64,000 bases of DNA. Origin: Paraburkholderia bannensis. Lineage in GTDB: Bacteria > Pseudomonadota > Gammaproteobacteria > Burkholderiales > Burkholderiaceae. The DNA is taken from NCBI RefSeq assembly GCF_014200455.1, contig NZ_JACHBW010000021.1:1-64000 (forward strand), read 5' to 3'. Numbering within the stretch: position 1 is the stretch's first letter; every line of letters starts with the position of its first letter. Below, in pieces: positions 7,485 to 15,151 of the stretch. A program made the position numbers and the translations under genes. The notes beneath the pieces are model-generated. The model made no database searches. It saw nothing but the letters and a program-made list of their open reading frames with translations, and was not told where the DNA came from.

Positions 7485-8339
7485 TCAGGCCAGCAGTTTA
7501 TCCAGCGTTTCTTCCAGCTCATCGCTCACGCGCATCATCGGCGCGCGCAGTTCATTGCGCAGCAAACCATGTCGCGCGAGCGCGGCCTTGACCGGTCCCG
7601 GATTCGGTTCGGCGAACATGGCGCGCACCAGCGGCACCAGCGTGTGCCAGAGCGCGCGCGCTTCGTCCAGACGCCCTTCGCGCAATGCACGCTCCATCGC
7701 CACGAAACGCTCCGGCAGCACGTGCGCCGATGCCGCGATCGCCCCGCTCGCGCCCGCACACATCATCCCGAACATATCGAGATCCTCGCCGCACAGCACC
7801 TGCAAGCGGCCATCGAGAATCAACGCCAGCGTCTTGTCGAGCGAACCGCCGCAATCCTTCACCGCGACGATGCGCTCGTGTCCAGCGAGTTCGAGCAGCG
7901 TCGGCAACGCCAGCGCCACGCCGGTACGCGCGGGAATGTCGTAAAGGATCACGGGCTTGCGGCTCGCATCGGCGAGCGCCGTGAAGTGGCCGATCACGCC
8001 GGTCTGCGACGGCCGGATGTAATACGGCGCGGCCGCCAGCACGCCCGCAACAGGCGTGTCGTTGAGCGCGGCAATGCGCTCGCAGACCGATTGCGTGTGA
8101 TTGCCGCTCACACCCGCGACCACCGGCAACGCGCCCGCAGCGCCAAGCACGGTGGCGAACACCGCATCCTGCTCGCGAACATCCAGCGCGGCGGGTTCGC
8201 CGGTCGTACCGAGCGCAACGAAACCCGCCACGCCCGCCCGCACGTAGCGGCGCACCAACACGTCGAGCGCATCGTGATCGACAGCGCCACCGCTGAACGG
8301 CGTGACGAGCGGAATCCAGATACCTGAAAACGAAGACAT
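7485..8339 (-). CDS. DapA-family aldolase (4-hydroxy-tetrahydrodipicolinate synthase-like)
   Basis: This 284-residue TIM-barrel protein is of the DHDPS/N-acetylneuraminate lyase family. Such enzymes form a Schiff base between an active Lys and pyruvate or a related keto acid. Seen: start GIWIPLVTPF, the GTTGE substrate loop, PYYIRPS, the catalytic Tyr in LYDIPARTG, and the Schiff-base Lys in VAVKDCGG. Later parts are typical of DapA (LCGEDLDMF and EPNPGPVKAAL). No lysine-pathway genes are nearby, so this may be a paralogue with another substrate rather than the housekeeping DapA. Confidence 0.8.
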   Translation of the reverse strand: MSSFSGIWIPLVTPFSGGAVDHDALDVLVRRYVRAGVAGFVALGTTGEPAALDVREQDAVFATVLGAAGALPVVAGVSGNHTQSVCERIAALNDTPVAGVLAAAPYYIRPSQTGVIGHFTALADASRKPVILYDIPARTGVALALPTLLELAGHERIVAVKDCGGSLDKTLALILDGRLQVLCGEDLDMFGMMCAGASGAIAASAHVLPERFVAMERALREGRLDEARALWHTLVPLVRAMFAEPNPGPVKAALARHGLLRNELRAPMMRVSDELEETLDKLLA

Positions 8340-8681
8340 GACTATCCCTTGAACGCGACCGCAATAAAAGGTCCGTCGAGCGGTGCGCGGGAGTCAGCGA
8401 GCCAGGGAGAAGAGAGAGGCGGGGTGCCGGCAGGCCGTTCCATCGCAACATCCGACGGAACAGCAAGCTCCGGTCAGATGAGCGACTGTTTTTTGGCTTT
8501 GGCTTTCACGCCGACCGAGGCTGCCAGCACGCGCGCACTCGTCGCGCGCGATGCATACGCGGCGGCGAAGGGCGAGGCGAGGAGGCTCGGTTGACGTGAC
8601 ATGCCCGCAAGTGTAACTGCAAACCACGCGATTCACGAAATTGCGAGATAACGCGCCGCGTGCCGCATCCCACTACGTTGC
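8340..8681. other. Intergenic region, no gene supported
   Basis: About 340 bp between the starts and stops of two minus-strand genes. Open frames on both strands have no recognisable content. It should hold the promoter of the DapA-like gene and the end of the bactofilin transcript; I see no clear terminator. Confidence 0.4.
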
Positions 8682-9110
8682 TCAATCCACCGCATGCACA
8701 TCGACGATCGACGTGTCGAGCAGCAGGCTCGGCGCATCGGCAGGATCGCGGCGCGTGAGCTTGCCGTCCACGGTCGCCCCACACTCCATCTGCAACTGCT
8801 GATAGTAGATATTGCCGACCACATGCGCGTTCGCCTGCAACTCGACGAAATGATCGGCGATCACGTCGCCGACGATACGCCCGTTCACCACGATGTCGTA
8901 GCCGTGCACGTTGCCCTGCACCGTGCTGCGCTCACTGAGCACGAAGAGCGTCTGCGCGCCCGGTTTGCTGCTGACGTTGCCGGTGATCTGGCCATCGAGA
9001 CGCATACCATCGGCGAATTCGACGTTACCCGTGACGCGAACATCTTCGGAGATCAGCGTCGCGAGTTTGGTTTGCTGGATGCCCGGCTGGGGCTTCTTCT
9101 TGTTGAACAT
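8682..9110 (-). CDS. Bactofilin
   Basis: This 142-residue protein is made almost wholly of the bactofilin beta-helix, with repeating G-x-V/I turns (VTGNVEF, LDGQITGNV, VQGNVHG, VNGRIVGDV, VVGNIYY). Bactofilins polymerise into filaments under the membrane without a nucleotide and often position cell-wall enzymes. The short MFNKKKPQPG start is typical of the unstructured, membrane-touching N terminus. It is the last gene of a run behind an M23 peptidase and a coiled-coil membrane protein, an arrangement known for bactofilins. A GGAGGTGACC-like sequence is on the wrong strand to help; the start is chosen by family length. Confidence 0.9.
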   Translation of the reverse strand: MFNKKKPQPGIQQTKLATLISEDVRVTGNVEFADGMRLDGQITGNVSSKPGAQTLFVLSERSTVQGNVHGYDIVVNGRIVGDVIADHFVELQANAHVVGNIYYQQLQMECGATVDGKLTRRDPADAPSLLLDTSIVDVHAVD

Positions 9111-9196
9111 GGAGGTGACCGTTGTGCGATGAGCGTTGCGTTGATTGTCGAAATCCGGATCGATGCTCTTTGAGGAGCGACTGCTTTAATGCGCGC

Positions 9197-9559
9197 CTAG
9201 TGCGTGCCTTCGCGGCTGCCGTGGCTGCGCAGGAACATCACCTCGGTTTGCAGCGAGGCAGCCTGGGCCTGCGCTGCCGAAGCCGACTTCTGCAGGGCGT
9301 CGCGCGCCGCCCGTTCCTGTTCCAGCGCGAGTTCGGCGTTGGTCAGGCGAATTTGCAGGGCGTCCGGCGCGAGCACGGGGCAGCGCTGCGCGTCATTGAC
9401 GTGGTGAATCCACGCCACCGTTCCCGCGCCCGCACCGGCAGCCAGCAGCGTCCAGACGAACGCGATGCTCCAGCGCGAGGCGCGCGAGCGCACCGGCTGC
9501 AATTCGAAAGCGCGCTGTGCATCCCTGCGCGCGCGGACCGTGCGGCGTGCGTCAGCCAT
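9197..9559 (-). CDS. Small membrane protein with coiled coil
   Basis: This 120-residue protein has a basic N terminus, one membrane segment (SIAFVWTLLAAGAGAGTVAWI, residues about 32-52) and then a periplasmic coiled coil rich in Ala, Gln and Glu (residues about 72-110). The ATG at 9559 overlaps the end of the M23 peptidase gene by 8 bp, so the two are translationally coupled. Its place between an M23 peptidase and a bactofilin suggests it links the cytoplasmic filament to the wall enzyme. That role is inferred from order and topology only. Confidence 0.65.
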   Translation of the reverse strand: MADARRTVRARRDAQRAFELQPVRSRASRWSIAFVWTLLAAGAGAGTVAWIHHVNDAQRCPVLAPDALQIRLTNAELALEQERAARDALQKSASAAQAQAASLQTEVMFLRSHGSREGTH

Positions 9560-10571
9560 TGTGGTAGGCCCCAAACAGCGCGAGATAACCGGCGGGGTTG
9601 ACCTGGGTGCCGCTCACGATCACCTCGAAATGCAGGTGCGGCCCGGTTGAACGGCCAGTCGAGCCGACGTCGGCGATATGGTCGCCCGGCAGCACGATCT
9701 GCCCCACCTGCACGTCGATCTTCGAGGCGTGTCCGTAGCGCGTCGCAAAACCGTTGCCATGGTCGATATCGACACAATTGCCGTAGCCGGCCTTCGGTCC
9801 CGCAAAGACCACGCGCCCGCCTGCCGCCGCGAGAATCGGCGTGCCGGTGGGCGCGACGATGTCGAGCCCCGGATGAAAGCTCAAGCGCTGGGTGAAGGGG
9901 TCGATGCGGTTGCCGAACGGCGACCCAAGGCGGCCCGTCCCGGTCGGACGGCGGCCCGGAAACGCCTGCCAAGCGGCCTCGTGCTGCGCCACCGCCTGTT
10001 CGAGCGTGGCAAGCGTCGCCGCCATGCAATCGACCGCGCCGCTGACCGCGCGCGCATTCGTGCGCGACGCCGAAGCCTCCACGCAACGGCGCGGCGCGAG
10101 CGCCGGACCACCCTCGCCCGCCCTTGCCCCTGCGCCCGCCGCAGCGTCGTGGCCGTGATCCGCTTCGTCGGGACCCTCTTCGTCGTCATCGCCCGAACGC
10201 GCGCCCGGCGCGGCGGGGGCCACCACCGCGCCGCCCCGTTGCGGCTGTGTGCGCAGCCGCTGGTCGAACTCGCGCAATTCGGCGATCTGCGCGGAAAGGC
10301 GGGCGATGCGCGGATCGAGCAAGGAAATCGACGCGTTCATCCGGCCGATCTCGCCCACGACGTAATGATGCGTGGCCACGCCCTCCGGGCCGGGGCCGGT
10401 GGGCACATCCACGACGCTGCTGTAGCGGCCAATCGCGACGCCGCCCGCGAGCGCGGCGACGCCTACCGCGCAGGCGGTGCAGATGGCCGTGCGACGCGCG
10501 GCGCGATGCGTGACGAAACGGGTATCGCCGCTCGAAAGTTCATCGACCGAACTGGTCCAGGGCATCTTCAT
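9552..10571 (-). CDS. Membrane-anchored M23-family metallopeptidase
   Basis: This 339-residue protein (ATG at 10571; a second ATG lies at 10565) has a short cytoplasmic part, a membrane segment near residues 28-48 (ICTACAVGVAALAGGVAIG), a coiled coil with a proline/glycine-rich linker, and a C-terminal LytM/M23 domain. The zinc ligands are visible: His and Asp in FHPGLDIVAP, and HLH in TGPHLHFEV; YGHAS is the other conserved His site. M23 enzymes cut peptidoglycan cross-bridges or activate amidases. The full ligand set suggests it is active. It heads the operon with the coiled-coil protein and bactofilin, so cell-shape control is likely. Confidence 0.88.
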   Translation of the reverse strand: MKMPWTSSVDELSSGDTRFVTHRAARRTAICTACAVGVAALAGGVAIGRYSSVVDVPTGPGPEGVATHHYVVGEIGRMNASISLLDPRIARLSAQIAELREFDQRLRTQPQRGGAVVAPAAPGARSGDDDEEGPDEADHGHDAAAGAGARAGEGGPALAPRRCVEASASRTNARAVSGAVDCMAATLATLEQAVAQHEAAWQAFPGRRPTGTGRLGSPFGNRIDPFTQRLSFHPGLDIVAPTGTPILAAAGGRVVFAGPKAGYGNCVDIDHGNGFATRYGHASKIDVQVGQIVLPGDHIADVGSTGRSTGPHLHFEVIVSGTQVNPAGYLALFGAYHNG

Positions 10572-10865
10572 GACCGGTCCCGGTGGCGGCGCTTTGCGCG
10601 CGCGAGCGAGGCGCACGAGAACAGGGTGCAAAACAGTGCGTACATCAGGCTGCAACGGCCGCCAGGGCGGCCCGTCGAAAATCAAAACGGCGATTATCGC
10701 GGCGTCTGAAAAATCGCCATCCCGATAAAACGTCTAGCCTGAACAGGCGAATCGACGCGGCTGAGCCGCGGTCCTGCCGCGAGGACACGCAAAACCGCTT
10801 GACTTCTCGCGCCACCGAACTAATATACGCACCGCGTATATCAACCAGCTATCACGGGTGCCAGC

Positions 10866-12158
10866 ATGAGCGTTCCGCAACAAGCCTTCCTTCGTGACGC
10901 CATGCGGCGTCTGAACATGACCCGCGACGCCTTCGCGAGCCGTATCGGCGTATCGCGCCGCGCGCTCGACACCTGGCTGCTGCCGGAGGAATCGCAGGAA
11001 TCGCGCGCCATGCCCGAGATCGTCGAACGTTTCGTCTCGGAGATCGTCGGCAATGTCGAACCGCGCGAAGGCTATACGCAAAGCGTAGATTCGCACTCGC
11101 TGATTAGCCAGATCCAGTTCGAGGGCCGTCCGCAACTGCTTTCGACCAATCAGTTCTCGCGCGATTCGGTGGAAGCCCTGTTCCGCGTGGCCGACATCAT
11201 GCAGCCCATCGCGCGCCGCCGGAAAATCTCGCGCGTGCTCGAAGGCGCGGTGCTCGGCAACCTTTTCTTCGAAGCCAGCACGCGTACCCGCGTGAGCTTT
11301 GGCGCTGCGTTCTGCCGTCTGGGCGGCTCGGTGTGCGACACCACCGGCTTCACGTTCTCGTCGATGGCCAAGGGCGAATCGATCTACGACACGAGCCGCG
11401 TGATGGCCGGCTACGTGGATGCGATGGTGATTCGGCATCCTGAACAAGGTTCGGTGGCCGAGTTCGCGCGCGCCGTGAACATCCCCGTCATCAACGGCGG
11501 CGACGGCCCCGGCGAGCACCCGAGCCAGGCGCTGCTGGACCTCTACACGATCCAGCGCGAGTTCTCGCGTCTGGGCAAGATCGTCGACGGCGCACATATC
11601 GCGATGGTGGGCGACCTCAAGTACGGCCGCACGGTGCACTCGCTCGTGAAGCTGCTCGCGCTCTATCGCGGCATCAAGTTCACGCTCATCTCGCCGCCGA
11701 TGCTGGAAATGCCGACCTATATCGTCGATCTGATCTCGACCAACGGTCACGTCGTCGAACAAACCACGGATCTGCGTCAGGGCCTGCGTGGCGCCGACGT
11801 GGTGTACGCCACGCGCATCCAGAAAGAACGCTTCACCGACGAATCGTTCGAAGGCTACACGCCCGACTTCCAGATCAATCAGGCGCTGCTCGACGAATGC
11901 TGCAGCCCGGAAACGCTCGTGATGCACCCGCTGCCGCGCGACAGCCGCCCGGGTGCGAACGATCTGTCGACGGACCTGAATCACGATCCGCGCCTGGCGA
12001 TCTTCCGCCAGACCGATAACGGCATTCCGGTGCGCATGGCGATCTTCGCGGTGCTGCTGGGTGTGGAAAACCTCGTCCAGCATTCGATGCGCGACGCGGC
12101 ATGGCGCCCGCCCGCATACCTCGGCCCGGACGACGCCGTATTCCACGGCATCGACTGA
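10866..12158 (+). CDS. pyrB: Aspartate carbamoyltransferase with N-terminal HTH-like extension
   Basis: This 430-residue protein carries a normal aspartate carbamoyltransferase (carbamoyl phosphate + aspartate to carbamoyl-aspartate, pyrimidine synthesis). Seen: the carbamoyl-phosphate motif STRTR in FFEASTRTRVSFG, GDGPGEHPSQALLD, GDLKYGRTVHSL and HPLPRDSRPG. It is about 100 residues longer than ordinary PyrB. The first about 50 residues (LRDAMRRLNMTRDAFASRIG, then VSRRALDTWL) look like a helix-turn-helix. This long form is known in Burkholderia relatives. No pyrI partner is nearby. A terminator follows at 12181. Confidence 0.88.
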   Translation: MSVPQQAFLRDAMRRLNMTRDAFASRIGVSRRALDTWLLPEESQESRAMPEIVERFVSEIVGNVEPREGYTQSVDSHSLISQIQFEGRPQLLSTNQFSRDSVEALFRVADIMQPIARRRKISRVLEGAVLGNLFFEASTRTRVSFGAAFCRLGGSVCDTTGFTFSSMAKGESIYDTSRVMAGYVDAMVIRHPEQGSVAEFARAVNIPVINGGDGPGEHPSQALLDLYTIQREFSRLGKIVDGAHIAMVGDLKYGRTVHSLVKLLALYRGIKFTLISPPMLEMPTYIVDLISTNGHVVEQTTDLRQGLRGADVVYATRIQKERFTDESFEGYTPDFQINQALLDECCSPETLVMHPLPRDSRPGANDLSTDLNHDPRLAIFRQTDNGIPVRMAIFAVLLGVENLVQHSMRDAAWRPPAYLGPDDAVFHGID

Positions 12159-12180
12159 TACGCCATTCGCATCAAACAAA

Positions 12181-12205
12181 AATGCCGGTACTTTCCCGGC
12201 ATTTT
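12181..12205 (+). terminator. Intrinsic terminator after pyrB
   Basis: AATGCCGG, loop tactttc, CCGGCATT followed by TTATT. A-rich bases precede the left arm, so it may also serve the opposing glutathione S-transferase gene. Confidence 0.75.
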
Positions 12206-12238
12206 ATTCAGGCAGATTGATTCGCCATCCTTATCGTC

Positions 12239-12904
12239 TCAAAACAGCGTGAATTCGCCGCCGCGCTTGAGCGCACGCTGATACGCGGGCCGCGCGTGAA
12301 TACGATCGACAAACGCGCGAATCGATGGATGCGATTGCGCGCCCGCACGCTTCGCGCCGGCTTCGACGGGAAAGCTCATCTGCACATCGGCAGCCGTGAA
12401 CTCGCTACCCGCAAACCAGCCGGTTGCCTCAAGCTCGCTGGCGATATAACCAAAATGCAGCTTGAGCTGCGGATCGACGAATTCGCTTTCGAGCGATCCG
12501 GCGATCTTGCGCGTAATCGGCTTCACGAAGAACGGCACTTTCGCATTGGCGATCCGACTGGCAACCAGCTTGAGCAGCAGCGGCGGCATCGCCGAGCCTT
12601 CGGCGTAGTGCATCCAGTAGCGGTAGCGCAGATACTCGGCCGTATCGCGCGGCGGCACGAAGCGGCCCTTGCCGTAGCGCTCGACCAGATATTCGAGGAT
12701 CGCGCCTGATTCGGCGAGTGTGAAATCGCCGTCCGTCACGACCGGCGACTTGCCGAGCGGATGCACGGAGCGCAGCGCGGGCGGCGCGAGCATCGTCTCC
12801 TTGTTGCGTCTGTACTCCACGATCTCGTAGTCGACGCCCAGCTCTTCGAGCATCCAGAGGATGCGCTGCGAGCGCGAGTTGTCGAGGTGGTGAACCGTCA
12901 GCAT
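12239..12904 (-). CDS. Glutathione S-transferase
   Basis: This 221-residue protein has the thioredoxin-like N domain (LTVHHLDNSRSQRILWMLEE with the active-site Ser/Arg region, then the cis-Pro motif SPVVTDGDFTLAESGAILEY) and an all-helical C domain with FTAADVQMSFPVE. GSTs join glutathione to electrophiles or bind ligands; the substrate here is unknown. A GGGAGGAG ribosome site lies 5 bases before the ATG at 12904, which fixes the start; the longer frame to 12964 is not needed. It converges with pyrB. Confidence 0.88.
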   Translation of the reverse strand: MLTVHHLDNSRSQRILWMLEELGVDYEIVEYRRNKETMLAPPALRSVHPLGKSPVVTDGDFTLAESGAILEYLVERYGKGRFVPPRDTAEYLRYRYWMHYAEGSAMPPLLLKLVASRIANAKVPFFVKPITRKIAGSLESEFVDPQLKLHFGYIASELEATGWFAGSEFTAADVQMSFPVEAGAKRAGAQSHPSIRAFVDRIHARPAYQRALKRGGEFTLF

Positions 12905-13374
12905 GGGGTCTCCTCCCGGTAGCCTGGACTGCGAGCATTGTAGGGTGCACCGATCGTCTGTCACACGTCGAAACCGGGCATCCGAGGCGGGCCTCTATTT
13001 CGCCCGGCCCAATCATTCGCGCATCATGCCAGCGCCACAATCTGTCCGCCGCGCCAGCTCGCGGACCGCCTCGCGTCAGGCGTCAGACAGCCCTGCGCCA
13101 GAAGGCGCGCTGTTACGAAAGTTTCGCCCGCAACGCCCTCCAGACGCTTTACTTTCGCGCACGGCGCGCGCAACGTGCAGATCTGTCGCGAGGTGATCGC
13201 AGCCAATCTCGCGGCATCGAAATTGCTCCAGCCGTTGTTGCTCCACCCGTTGTTGCTCCACCCGTTGTTTTCCCCGATACGCTGCAAACGAGTTCCGCAC
13301 GCTGCGCGACGACGGCTCACGCGGCATCGCGTCATAGGCGTGCGCATGCGAAATCATCGCCATCCCATCCCCAG
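12905..13374. other. Intergenic region with short tandem repeat
   Basis: About 470 bp between divergent genes. Minus-strand frames of 95-107 codons overlap each other, and one reads the repeat at 13223-13276 as NNGWS units. None has a good ribosome site or a known family, so I call no gene. Confidence 0.4.
13223..13276. repeat. 15-bp tandem repeat, about three copies
   Basis: The unit CCGTTGTTGCTCCAC occurs at 13232-13246 and 13247-13261, with partial copies on both sides. It lies upstream of the paoA-like gene. If translated on the minus strand it would give repeated NNGWS. Confidence 0.7.
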
Positions 13375-14109
13375 ATGGAGCCTGCGAACGCCATGTCCCT
13401 TACTCCGCACGATGCGCGTCGCGACGCGCAAACCGAAGCCACCGGCGAACCCACTGCCCCCAGCGAACCCTCCCGCCGACGCTTTCTTCAATCGGCGGCA
13501 GCGGCTGCAGCACTCGGCGCCGCGCCCCATCTGCGCGCGCAGAACGCCCCCGAACCTGCGACCGCCGCCGATACGCCCACGCCACCGCCCGTGCCTGCGC
13601 AGCCCGTACGCCTGAACATCAACGGCCGCGAATACGCCCTGCATATCGAACCACGCGTGACGCTGCTCGACGCGTTGCGCGACTACGCAGGCCTCACCGG
13701 CACGAAGAAGGGCTGCGATCGCGGCCAGTGCGGCGCGTGCACGGTGCTGGTGGAAGGCCGGCGCATCAACGCCTGCCTCACGCTGGCCGTGATGCACGAA
13801 GGCCAGCGCATCACCACCGTCGAAGGACTCGCCAGCGCGAGCGCACCCAGCACGATGCAGCGCGCCTTCATCGAACGCGACGCCTTGCAGTGCGGCTTCT
13901 GCACACCGGGCCAGTTGTGTTCGGCCACGGCATGCCTCACCGAATTCGCAGCGGGCGCGGCGAGCGCCGCCACCGCCGACGTGCGTGCCCGCCCGCCCGA
14001 GTTGAGCGATGCGGAAATCCGCGAGCGCATGAGCGGCAATATCTGCCGCTGCGGCGCCTACGCGAACATCGTGGCCGCCGTGCGCGACGCGCACTCGGCC
14101 AGCGCCTGA
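13375..14109 (+). CDS. paoA: Aldehyde oxidoreductase, 2Fe-2S subunit (PaoA/YagT type)
   Basis: This 244-residue small subunit belongs to a periplasmic molybdenum aldehyde oxidoreductase. It has a Tat signal (SRRRFLQSAAAAAALGAAP, residues about 33-51), then a plant-type ferredoxin domain with Cys in CDRGQCGACTVL and a second cluster domain with CGFCTPGQ and ICRCGAY. The two [2Fe-2S] clusters pass electrons from the Mo site to FAD. An ATG at 13393 is an alternative start and still leaves the Tat signal complete. It heads the paoABC-like operon, with a 16-bp gap to the FAD subunit. The symbol follows the E. coli homologue. Confidence 0.88.
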   Translation: MEPANAMSLTPHDARRDAQTEATGEPTAPSEPSRRRFLQSAAAAAALGAAPHLRAQNAPEPATAADTPTPPPVPAQPVRLNINGREYALHIEPRVTLLDALRDYAGLTGTKKGCDRGQCGACTVLVEGRRINACLTLAVMHEGQRITTVEGLASASAPSTMQRAFIERDALQCGFCTPGQLCSATACLTEFAAGAASAATADVRARPPELSDAEIRERMSGNICRCGAYANIVAAVRDAHSASA

Positions 14110-14125
14110 GCGCGGAGGCCACGTC

Positions 14126-15151
14126 ATGGACGCACTCGCCTACCAGCGCGCCGCCGATATCGATGCCGCGCTCTCAGCCGCCCAGCAGCCCGGCGCAGCC
14201 TTTATCGGCGGCGGCACGAATCTGCTCGACCTCATGAAAGGCGGCATCGCGCATCCGCTCAGACTGATCGATATCACGCGCATCGCCGCGCTCGACGGGA
14301 TCGAGGCGCTGCCCGACGGCGGCCTGCGCATCGGCGCGCTCGTGCGCAACAGCGACGCCGCCAATCACACGCTCGTGCGTACGCGCTATCCCTTGCTATC
14401 GCAGGCTTTGCTCGCGGGAGCCTCCCCGCAACTACGCAATATGGCGACCGTGGGCGGCAACCTGATGCAACGCACACGCTGCGGCTACTTCTACGACACC
14501 GCCTTCGCGCAATGCAACAAGCGCGCGCCCGGCAGCGGCTGCGCCGCGCGCGACGGCTTCAACCGGATGCACGCGATCCTTGGCGCGAGCGCGCAATGCG
14601 TGGCGGTGAATCCATCCGATATGAGCGTGGCGCTTGCGGCACTCGACGCCACGGTGCAGGTGCGCGGGCCGAATGGCGCGCGTGCGATACCCATCGCGCA
14701 GTTTCACCGGCTGCCGGGCGATCGGCCCGAACTCGATACCACGCTCGCGCACGGCGAACTCATCACCTCGGTCGATCTGCCGCCGCCCGCCTTTGCCGAG
14801 CACGCGCACTACCTCAAACTGCGCGATCGCCAGAGCTACGCGTTCGCACTGGTGTCGGTAGCGGCGGCGCTGCAACTGGACGGGCGACGCGTGCGCGCCG
14901 CGCGCATCGCGCTGGGCGGCGTCGCGCACAAGCCGTGGCGTGCGAGTCTTGCGGAACAACAGCTGATCGGACAGACACTCGATGCGGCCACGCTGCGCGC
15001 CGCAGCCGCCACCGAGCTGGCTCACGCGCAGCCGCTTGGCGACAACGCGTTCAAGGTCGAACTCGCGCAGCGCGCGATCGTGCGAGCGGCGCTGCAAGCC
15101 GCAGGCGGCGCCGAAAACTTCGCCGATAACGCCTTCGGAGGTCTCGCATGA
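14126..15151 (+). CDS. paoB: Aldehyde oxidoreductase, FAD subunit (PaoB/YagS type)
   Basis: This 341-residue FAD-binding subunit has the N-terminal nucleotide-binding part with FIGGGTNLLDLMKGG and the isoalloxazine region NMATVGGNLMQRTRC. A Cys-rich insertion (TRCGYFYD, AQCNKRAPGSGC) matches the extra [4Fe-4S] cluster site known in E. coli PaoB. The C-terminal CO dehydrogenase flavoprotein domain follows. The ATGA overlap with the next gene couples translation. Having no signal peptide, it is exported with the Tat-carrying PaoA as a complex. All these features support a complete subunit. Confidence 0.9.
   Translation: MDALAYQRAADIDAALSAAQQPGAAFIGGGTNLLDLMKGGIAHPLRLIDITRIAALDGIEALPDGGLRIGALVRNSDAANHTLVRTRYPLLSQALLAGASPQLRNMATVGGNLMQRTRCGYFYDTAFAQCNKRAPGSGCAARDGFNRMHAILGASAQCVAVNPSDMSVALAALDATVQVRGPNGARAIPIAQFHRLPGDRPELDTTLAHGELITSVDLPPPAFAEHAHYLKLRDRQSYAFALVSVAAALQLDGRRVRAARIALGGVAHKPWRASLAEQQLIGQTLDAATLRAAAATELAHAQPLGDNAFKVELAQRAIVRAALQAAGGAENFADNAFGGLA

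Noticed and set aside
13024..13363. Minus-strand frames of 95 and 107 codons reading the 15-bp repeat
   Set aside because: They overlap each other in different frames, with no ribosome site or family; kept only as a repeat.
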